Part shown: piece after piece, positions 32,901-33,897 of the stretch
How the letters are laid out: every line of letters starts with the position of its first letter
Numbering within the stretch: position 1 is the stretch's first letter
Assembly: GCA_903934285.1 (NCBI GenBank)
Contig: CAIZNN010000278.1
Coordinates: forward strand, 1 to 64,000
Direction of reading: 5' to 3'
DNA from: Akkermansiaceae bacterium
Lineage (GTDB): Bacteria > Verrucomicrobiota > Verrucomicrobiia > Verrucomicrobiales > Akkermansiaceae
DNA length: 64,000 nt
The notes under the pieces: generated by a model
Told to the model about the DNA's origin: nothing
Seen by the model: only the letters and a program-made list of their open reading frames with translations
The model's database searches: none
Translations under genes and position numbers: made by a program

Positions 32901-33560
32901 GTGGGTGTAACCTGCGGAAATGCCGGTCACCGTCTTGCCGGCGAGCACTCCCGAGCGAACGACCGGCCCCGGCAGCGCCGCGCTGCCGGTCACCCCATTC
33001 CCTACCCGCCCGTCATCGTTCCTGCCCCAGCCAACCAGCAGCGACCCGACGCCATAGCTGAAACAATGTTCATTTGCGGCGATCCCGAACAACGGGCCGC
33101 CCTCCACGCCGTCCGTGCCACTCACCACAGCCGGCACATTTCTGGATGTCACCAAGAGGCTCTCCCCCAATTGCCCGTTGGCGTTACTCCCCCATGCCAT
33201 CAACCGCGTGCTGCCCCACTCCAACACCAGGTCATTGCCCGTGCCACCGTAATAGTTGGCCACAAACGGATAGACCATCCCGCCGAACGCCAGGTTCACC
33301 CGCTGCCCTTGGGCCAGGTTGTCAAAATCCCCTTGGATCAGGTCCAGCCCGGTGTTGTTCACCACGCACAAATTCGTCCCGGTCGCCGGGGCGAATTTGA
33401 GTTCGAACGACGCCGTTTGGCCCGCCGCGTCAAAGGCGGCCACTGTCAGCGGTTGCGAGGTGGCGGAAGCGAACTGGAAGTTCAGGCCGTTGACAGCGTC
33501 CGCGGCAGTGGCGGAAGCGGGACTGAGGGCGAGCACGGCAAGCAGGGATAACAGTTTCAT
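11970..33560 (-). CDS. giant secreted RCC1 multi-propeller protein (about 7,196 aa)
   Basis: One uninterrupted frame of 21.6 kb. I start it at ATG 33560 because MKLLSLLAVLALSPASATAA is a textbook signal peptide; the longer frame adds 22 unrelated residues. The mature protein is a chain of eleven units. Each unit has a roughly 95-residue beta domain ending GGTGNDLVLEW, an RCC1 propeller, a fibronectin-III-like domain (ETLAATxxxxTxATLNGRV to TYHYRVVA) and a cadherin-like beta-sandwich (LTPVxxHPAATVxVNG to TYQVxVTRLP). The last unit instead ends in a roughly 105-residue cap (FAIPLTGAAQGFMRLKVSVK). I count about 75 RCC1 blades of 55 residues, with the consensus SLALCADGTLAAWGYN-GQLGDGT. No membrane anchor, PEP-CTERM motif or barrel is visible. 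RCC1 repeats bind proteins in eukaryotes; here an extracellular or surface scaffold or adhesin role is inference. It is divergent from the autotransporter gene. Confidence 0.9.
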   Translation of the reverse strand: MKLLSLLAVLALSPASATAADAVNGLNFQFASATSQPLTVAAFDAAGQTASFELKFAPATGTNLCVVNNTGLDLIQGDFDNLAQGQRVNLAFGGMVYPFVANYYGGTGNDLVLEWGSTRLMAWGSNANGQLGESLLVTSRNVPAVVSGTDGVEGGPLFGIAANEHCFSYGVGSLLVGWGRNDDGRVGNGVTGSAALPGPVVRSGVLAGKTVTGISAGYTHSLAFCPDGTLASWGGNDFGELGRSSTATTTPGQVGATGILNGRKVLAVAAGGNFSLALCDGGVVASWGYNGSGQLGDGSTTKHTAPAWVSAAGVLAGKEVVAIAAGVSHSLALCTDGTIAAWGGNSSGQLGDGSSNSSLVPVRVNSAALAVGERPVKVVAGSYHSLALVAMPPPALVETLAATAVGDGAAALNGQVNGNGSAAGVVFEYGLTSAYGSTLAAAPATVTGTTATAVAATAAGLLPGTTYHYRVVATSAGGTVKGQDLTFVTTDAAVLAGLATSAGEVLPEFDPKRMAYTLTVTTATTGISVTPTARHAAATVRVNGTATESGAASQVVPLEAGDTTIVIEVAGAGANTQTYRLVVARLPEAMVFDSATTVPATGANFQPSGMVNLVLNFAPVIGTRLTVIKNTGSGVFERTFANLGQWETVYLPYGGTQYRFVANYFGGDGNDLVLEWGGERLLGWGYNGTGGAGDGTTTDRKLPTPVGGDLLTDKVIVRCAVGGSHNLALCADGTLVAWGRNSEGQLGDGGYTGRTFPVPVDRSGVLAGRTIVALAAGTTSLALCSDGEMAAWGYNFAGAVGDGTTTHRYRPVLVDRSGVLAGKRVMSIMCGSSYSLALCGDGTVAAWGNNDKGQLGDGTTTNRSSPVWVDMSGELKGRTVVAVAAGWAHNLALCADGAVVAWGSNEKGQLGNGASSVSASRPVLVKMVGALVGKTVAAVAAGFTHSLVLCTDGSLVTWGGNYAGELGNGVSGVDSLVPVAVDRNGVLSGKTVSRISNTGSSFNVAVCTDGVLATWGGNNYGQLGDNTTTNRTRPVLPVTTALRAGERWIDASANSAFILGVVASQPATLPVPETLAAENVTRTTATLNGRVNANGLGTRVYFEYGLTTAYGSSAPQTPLTMNGSAAVAVSAALSGLLPDRTYHFRVVATIGSHTLNGADQTFTTNDLAVLTSLSLSAGALQPGFNSDRVSYNVTLPHATTGLTLTAVPKHPDATLRINGEVVASGQPSQELPLAVGNTAVKVLVTGAGGETATYQIEVTRLPASFAFAASNTVPVTAGNFQAGGEAAFALGFTPALGAVLTVVNTTGNNPIAGRFSNLRQWQTVSLAYGGVTYQFVADYFGGTGNDLVLRWGHQRLLMWGANGSGQLGDGTVTNRLTPTAPGLVLGNGRTVVASAIGPVHSLALRSDGVLFAWGDNASGQLGTGDKVASSVPVPVDTEGELAGRTILSLVIGSNTSFALCEDGVLFAWGSGYGVLPGPVAMSGALTGKSIASLAVASSRRLALCTDGTVAEWSDTGTPVAMNQGALGGKEVVSIAVGGGHSLALCADGTLTAWGAGSDGQVGSTEPANQSGGYPLPAVVSRTGVLGGKTIQSIAAGSYHSLALCTDGTLAAWGDNYYSQLGNGTTTDATVPGVVTASGVLAGKTVTAIAAGFQHSLALCSDGTLTAWGYNYDGQLGDGTTTSRTAPVLVLNGERRTREGIAKLIGGLSSDSMVVTATPPPPVAETLAATGGGDTTATINGRVSAAGVTAAVSFEFGLTTAYGSSVAAVPATVSGSADTAVSATLANLRPGTAYHYRVLASGPGGVTTGADQTLTTTDVAKLVSLTVDGAAALAPAFSAEVAHYETTVANATTSVTVTPVAAAAAATVKVNGGDVASGSASGPLALAAGSNTIMIAVTAAGETRTYEVVVTRLPAVMVLASAVAVPAIAAGFSVGGLPVELSLGFAPPVGTQLTLLKNTGAGLIQGTFSNLAQWQAVALSYNNIQYPFVANYFGGTGNDLVLEWAGRRLLAWGVNANGRLGDGTTVARTMPTAVANGALAGKWIVRSVAGGTHNLALTADGTLAAWGYNASGQLGMGDTVDQNVPARVDMSGVLAGKIPVALAAGSSHNLVLCSDGTLVAWGLNDKGQLGDGTTTNRSTPVRVEQAGVLAGKSVVAIACGGNHCLVWCGDGTLAAWGDNSNGQLGDGTVTNRTTPVKVNQAGVLSNRSVAAIASGESFNLVMCTDGNMAAWGDNPYGQLGNGSILDATAPTLVDRSGVLAGKTVTAVACGGAHSMALCSDGTLAAWGSTMSGQLGNGTLYDYTGKWLPVLVTRTGVLSGKTVAAIAGGNSHSLAICSDGTLTAWGNNDNGELGNTTTNPIATPVLVTTTALRAGERFVLAAGGTNHSLAAVAQPVPPVVETLAAAELKDTSATLNGRVNGNNTTTAGAFEYGLTTAYGSTVAATPASVSGTTSTAVSAPVSGLRSGSIYHFRCVGTAAGRVVYGNDQMFTTTSLASLAGLTPSVAVLSPTFGPETTRYDVTLAGAELALTPVTVDAAATVTVNGAAVASGTASPAIALNPGSNTINVVVSGAGGNTQTYQVIATRLPALMTFASATTVPATAGGFAVAGLTADFTLGYTPAAGTLLTVLKNTGNLPIQGRFTNLTQGQVLRLACGGIEYPFVVNYQGGDGNDLVLEWGLNRLVGWGYNQGGEIGDGTTTSRSVPTAMLEGVLAGRLVSRIVAGGSHGLALCADGTLAAWGGNSYGQLGDGTNSNAYLPVLVDRSGVLGGQEIVGLWAGRVHSVALLADGSLVAWGENTSGQLGDGSTTNRNVPVRVKMDGVLAGKTVKAASCGATHTLVLCTDGTLAAWGDNGYGTLGNGGTTASAVPVAVNRTGVLAGKTVTAIAAGYYFSLAACADGTVTAWGYNTFGQLGNGSTSNSPVPVLVTRTGVLSGRTVTAVAAGESFSLALCADGTLAAWGSNSDGQLGNGTTTSSSAPAMVTRTGVLTGKTVTAVSAGQSNALAFCADGAVVTWGNNYSGVLGDNSTTSRSAPVLVNTSGLGPSERFSAAQVWGVRAMAMVGILPPPVPETLAATAVTGTAASLAGRVGPSGNTVTVAFEYGLSTGYGSTVVAVPATVSGTAVVNVSAALTGLLPAATYHYRVVVTRSGKLFYGADASFTTRDAATLASLAVDSGRLFPGFVASQTSYHVTVPNATAGIALTPVTTHPAATLRINGQTVASGAASETLPLTVGGNSINVVVTGEDGAALTYQVTVTRLPAAFAFASASTIPVTAGALTAAGDATVSLGFAPVPGTMLTVVNNTGGGAIQGRFANLAQWQTITLSFGGIDYPFVVNYYGGTGNDLVLEWANRRLLAWGANYSGNLGDGTTANRAVPAPVLPGVLAGKTMVRVAAGGYHNLALASDGTLVAWGSNSDGQLGDNSTTDRAIPVAVDTSGVLAGKTIIGLVAYGRHSVAICDDGTVATWGGNASGQLGDGTTTNRLKPVWVDRSGVLAGKQVVAVAGNGSHCLALCADGTLVAWGYNGFGQLGDGTSVTGLSPVRVNQAGILAGKVITNIAAGANHSLVLCADATVVTWGYNVFGNLADGTTSSTGRFVPAAVVSSGVLAGKTVIGLSSCADTCLVRCADGTLASWGFGQNGELGNGQLADAQTTPVLVTRTGVLSGKTPVVMASGWGHHLVGCSDGTLVAWGYNSSGQLGDNSATNRLTPVLVPSSALRPGERIAAVGAGSGHSLVWVSSPPPPTLTTQPATEVTDTSAMLNGQVMANGTATTVAFEYGLTTAYGTRTAATPGTVTGTTPTAVSAVIGGLLSGTTYHCRAIAAGAGGDVAGPDQVLTTTTQAALAGLLIAPGLLQPAFEANRTLYQATVANPTASVALTPVTTDAAAVVTVNGTVVASGAASDPIALAEGANPIALEVNGAGGQTRTYQVVVTRLPAAFDFATAATVPVTAAAVALDDWNAAFSLGFAPAPGTQLMVLKNTGTAPIQGRFANLAQWQTVNLSFDGLTYPFLVNYYGGTGNDLVLEWANRRLVGWGGNLYGNLGDDTTDNRGVPVALGLGALASRTVARVAVGTSHTLALCTDGRIAAWGLNGVGSLGDGTNINRNLPGLVDASGVLAGKKVVAVAAGYYDSLALCEDGTLAAWGYNESGQLGDGTLNNRFLPVRVVQSGVLAGKTITAMACAESHTVVLCADGTLAAWGRNSEGQLGNGSKVSSSVPVLVKTDGVLAGRQIVAIGSTWALCADGASAVWGGTTTVPVLKSPTGVLVGRTVDTVVSSSRHTLALCTDGSLVAWGDNQYGQLGVASATGDPVLVDRSGTLAGKTITGIAAGGRNSYALCADGTLAAWGNGNDGRLGDGSSPYSRYRPGPVATGVLRTGEVFAAVMAGEYPAFALVASALKPALETLAATELADATANVNGRVNPSGNAATVAFEYGLTDSYGATTPAIPDTLSGTTPVPVAAALVGLRAGATYHFRVIASGPGGTAVGPDRTFTTTASATLAQLRVSAGTLAPAFEPDTDSYHVTLPGSVAALTLTASPAHPAAVLEVNGDPLAAGVASPPIPLGTGTTRVTIQVTGEGGEERTYQISATRLPAVLAFGSPATVPAVASGFSLAGLAVALRLDHAPVPGAALTVLDNTGPEPIAGRFTNLADGQTVQLPYGGVIYPFVADYYGGTGNELVLRWANSRLFAWGGNYNGELGDGTATSSLLPTPVDMGGELAAKTVLTGGGGASHSVVLCTDGTLVSWGYNQSGQLGVGTTSSANPTPLRVTQDGVLAGKRVIDLAVGGYHSLVLCADGTIHTWGASSYGQLGNGSTYQANVPVAVLQQTGAMAGRKVTAIAAGGSHCLALCEDGTLFAWGYNVYGQLGNGGTTNGKYPAAVSQTGVLAGRRITAIAAGSVSSYALCADGALVAWGRNNYGQLGDNSLVDRTTPVLVDATGVLRDRTVVAFSAGEGHCQALCADGSLVAWGYNNASQLGDGTTTNRQAPVLVQAAGVLAAKTLQAAVAGTGRSYGIAADGTAAVWGSSTLGNGTSSSSNVPVALASSKFPAGSRVAEFMPVAASSFSLALVAVPPPPAAFTLAATEIADTGATLRGEVNPLGLSAAVYFEYGPTTAYGCTASVMPASVAGSGLIPVSAVLDGLALGATYHCRVVASGPNGRTSGEDRVFTTTAQGTLASLTLHDAALSPAFATTQTRYLATVPFGTDFVTVTPVAPRADATVLVNGTALASGATSAPIPLVLGDNPITVALAGVSPATIYQVTVVRLPATFTFDSPSTLPLSVGGLAATGHAAAIALNFPPSPGTSLMLVENTGTGPLSGAFANLAHGQRVDLRFGDTIYPFVADYFGGTGNDLVLRWANTRLFAWGRGGTGQLGDGSVVSKSAAVPVISSGALAGKTLLASAAGTDHSLALCGDGTLLAWGGNQSGQLGTGVAGPVAVAVPMAVNQSGVLAGKMPALIACGNGYNLVLCTDGGLAAWGANGSGQLGINLSASYTAVPGWVDRSGVLADKRITAIAAGARHCLALCQDGTLVAWGENDLGQVGDGTNMDRRVPVLVDCSTALAGKTVIAIAAGGSHSLAYCSDGTLAAWGDNSKAQLGDNTTIARNLPVRIRTGALLGKTVQVLAAGSLHSLALCTDGTLAAWGNNESGELGDGATTQRRVPTLVDQTGVLAGRTVTQIHVGMSHSLALCADGVVAGWGDDGYGQLTTVGDALSPVEMSRGSLLAGDRVTALACFYHNLVLAASPVPPITATLAATGILDTGGTLNGSVVPNGNSNVSIGFEYGLTTDYGYSIPGNPAAVDAGAAVATSAVISGLTPGVTYHFRCVASADCGVTLGEDFTFTTTTFATLAGLRLSHGGFSPAFSGVCNDYQVTVPFGAAQLVLTPTLTHASAAVTVDGVATASGMPSAPLGLTVGQRVIPVVVTAADGLNIRTYTVTVTRLPETFVLNSPDTPPFQADEFTLSGELPAVVLGFVPQPGSILTLLKNAGTAPLRGRFSDLPQGAKVALACGGNTYQFVASYCGGGGNDLVLEWANRRVLAWGDNYQSKLGIGGTVDAPAPVPVTMTGVLAGKTVIATAMGYDSALALCADGTLAAWGDNTYGQLGDGSSSMVSSSALPVLVDSAGVLAGKLVVRIAVGGRQNLALCDDGTLVAWGANVSGQLGDGTMTNRALPVRVNQTGVLAGKRITAIGAGYDYSLALCADGTLVAWGSNSSGQLGVGDFSNRSLPVQVDLTAAAGQPVVSFAACATHILALTADGTLLAWGNDSNGQVGDGRTSVSQTKAIVVNRAGALAGKTITRVYPGYRSSLVGCADGSLAGWGLNSSGQLGTGTTTSSVLVPVLVERTGGLAGKTVLGAAGGETHTVAWCDDFSVAGWGTNSQGQTGTRQTSNLSPAAVDLSGLITGERVIRVSSNYLSNLAISDLPLPVATSLATTAVTGTSATVHGTVNAWQNAVNVSFEYGLDETYGSTATATPAEITGKTDTPVSAALAGLRPGTSYHCRVVATTYGGTIRGADMTFTTLSDNALLAGLGHDGGVIAPEFEKQRLDYFSAVPFETAVVTVSAVVDHPRATVAINGVAANGAAVKVPVALAVGNNLVSLVVTAEDGVTVLSYTLVVNRLPQAFVFNSASDVPLTSEGFAAGGHPVRLVLGFAPAPGTVLTMVNNSGRGFIYGRFGNLAQGQRVTLTYNAKHYDFVANYHGGTGNDLVLQWANTQLLAWGGNGFGQLGDDTTEQRLIPTPVSTAAVLADTTVLAVAGGYLHSLALCADGTLAAWGYNVHGQLGNNGTANSSVPVALDQTGALAGKAVVAIAAGPFHNLALCEDGTIVSWGYNNHGQLGDGTRLTRRAPVVVPRLGALANMQVVAVAAGAYQSFALGADGTVAAWGYNDEGELGDGSTAGSLLPVAVDRGGALAGKRVASLAAGQYHTLALCTDATLVSWGYNNTGQLGNNSTTAVASPVAIGGHGALAGRTPVAISAGGYHNLAWCADGTLVAWGSNNHGQVGGAGAARSAVPVAVDLTGLAAADGIAALATGGNHSLLRLADGRLVGWGENASGQLGDGSMLSRAIPAEVTAVTGRIMVVASGVAARHNLALQAMPMAREGTLGAVAAHLTGVDLIGYAFQLDPLRPGVAQVPAGRLIDGNYEIRFTQPATVDDVVYGAEWSATLQPGCWLELPDTGSGSEHRFAIPLTGAAQGFMRLKVSVKAR
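12290..13466 (-). repeat. propeller 11 (C-terminal, seven RCC1 blades)
   Basis: Seven blade motifs, from AWGGNGFGQLGDD to GWGENASGQLGDG. Only four inner positions keep cysteine. It is followed by the C-terminal cap instead of a fibronectin-like domain. Confidence 0.8.
14325..15497 (-). repeat. propeller 10 (seven RCC1 blades)
   Basis: Seven blade motifs, from AWGDNYQSKLGIG to GWGTNSQGQTGTR. Five of six inner positions are cysteine; the fourth reads ILALTADG. Confidence 0.8.
16358..17516 (-). repeat. propeller 9 (seven RCC1 blades)
   Basis: Seven blade motifs, from AWGRGGTGQLGDG to GWGDDGYGQLTTV. All six inner positions are cysteine. Confidence 0.8.
18372..19540 (-). repeat. propeller 8 (seven RCC1 blades)
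   Basis: Seven blade motifs from AWGGNYNGELGDG; the last is shortened to VWGSSTLGNGTSS. Two blades have the double-cysteine form CLALCEDG or CQALCADG. Confidence 0.78.
20392..21503 (-). repeat. propeller 7 (seven blades, one degenerate)
   Basis: Six full blades plus a shortened fifth (WALCADGASAVWGGTTTVPV) that has lost the GQLGDG turn. All six inner cysteine positions are kept. Confidence 0.78.
22358..23525 (-). repeat. propeller 6 (seven RCC1 blades)
   Basis: Seven blade motifs, from AWGANYSGNLGDG to AWGYNSSGQLGDN. Its leading beta domain shares NYYGGTGNDLVLEWANRRL exactly with unit 7, so neighbouring units may be exchanging sequence. Confidence 0.8.
24375..25540 (-). repeat. propeller 5 (seven RCC1 blades)
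   Basis: Seven blade motifs, from GWGYNQGGEIGDG to TWGNNYSGVLGDN. Five of the six inner positions have cysteine; the exception reads SVALLADG. Confidence 0.8.
26386..27557 (-). repeat. propeller 4 (seven RCC1 blades)
   Basis: Seven blade motifs, from AWGVNANGRLGDG to AWGNNDNGELGNT. One blade has the variant CLVWCGDGTLAAWG, with two cysteines. Confidence 0.8.
28410..29515 (-). repeat. propeller 3 (seven blades, one degenerate)
   Basis: Six recognisable WG blades plus a fourth blade reduced to AEWSDTGTPVAM, about 60 bp shorter than usual. The third blade (FAWGSGYGVLPGP) is also shortened. Confidence 0.75.
30365..31538 (-). repeat. propeller 2 (seven RCC1 blades)
   Basis: Seven blade motifs, from GWGYNGTGGAGDG to TWGGNNYGQLGDN. 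All six inner 'L-C-x-DG' positions carry cysteine. Confidence 0.8.
32388..33222 (-). repeat. propeller 1 (N-terminal, only five RCC1 blades)
   Basis: Five WG-N-GQLG blade motifs (AWGSNANGQLG, GWGRNDDGRVG, SWGGNDFGELG, SWGYNGSGQLG, AWGGNSSGQLG). It is about 330 bp shorter than the others, equal to two 55-residue blades. Confidence 0.8.
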
Positions 33561-33897
33561 GAAAATTCCGGGTTGGATAGGAAACGATGACAATTCGACA
33601 TCTGACAATAAAAGCCGCCCGACCATCCGTCGGACACTCGGGCAAGTCCAAACTCTGACACGTTGTTAGCATGTGGCGTTGCGCCGTTCCAACAAGCAGA
33701 AAATCCACCCCAACAGCGGGCTGCGGGCGATTCCGCAAAGCCATGCGCAGCCCGCGGCAGGATATGCGCGATCCGGCTTGCTTGTTAGCTAGCGATTTTG
33801 TTTGACCTCGGTGGCATCACCCAAATACCGTTGCGACTTCCGTGCCAGCACGGAGGCTCCGTGCCAGCACGGAGGCGCTAACCTCGCTTCTTTCGCC
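33561..33897. promoter_or_regulatory. divergent promoter region between giant gene and autotransporter
   Basis: These 337 bp separate two divergent exported-protein genes and must hold both promoters. Visible structure is a short hairpin, CCGAC-catcc-GTCGG, near 33617-33631 and the tandem palindrome at 33840-33877. I see no gene here and no strong -35/-10 pair, and neither start has a clear Shine-Dalgarno sequence. Confidence 0.45.
33840..33877. repeat. tandem 19-bp repeat, each copy a palindrome
   Basis: CCGTGCCAGCACGGAGGCT (33840-33858) is followed directly by a second copy differing only in its last base (33859-33877). Each copy contains CCGTGC-CA-GCACGG, a perfect inverted repeat with a 2-base centre. 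The pair ends about 20 bp before the autotransporter start, so it may be a leader hairpin, an operator or a REP-like repeat. Confidence 0.85.

Larger units (their letters stand above)
12290..33480 (-). repeat. higher-order tandem repeat, period about 2.0 kb, eleven units
   Basis: The NDLVLEW/RW/QW landmark recurs near 33.22, 31.54, 29.51, 27.56, 25.54, 23.52, 21.50, 19.54, 17.52, 15.50 and 13.47 kb. Spacing is 1.95-2.04 kb, except the first interval of about 1.69 kb. Units are clearly homologous but diverged at DNA level, so this is an old, expanded array rather than a recent duplication or a simple assembly artefact. Confidence 0.9.

Noticed and set aside
12290-33222. Regular DNA repeats that might suggest a CRISPR array
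   Set aside because: The repeats are coding (165-bp blades and 2-kb units), diverged, and have no spacer-repeat pattern.
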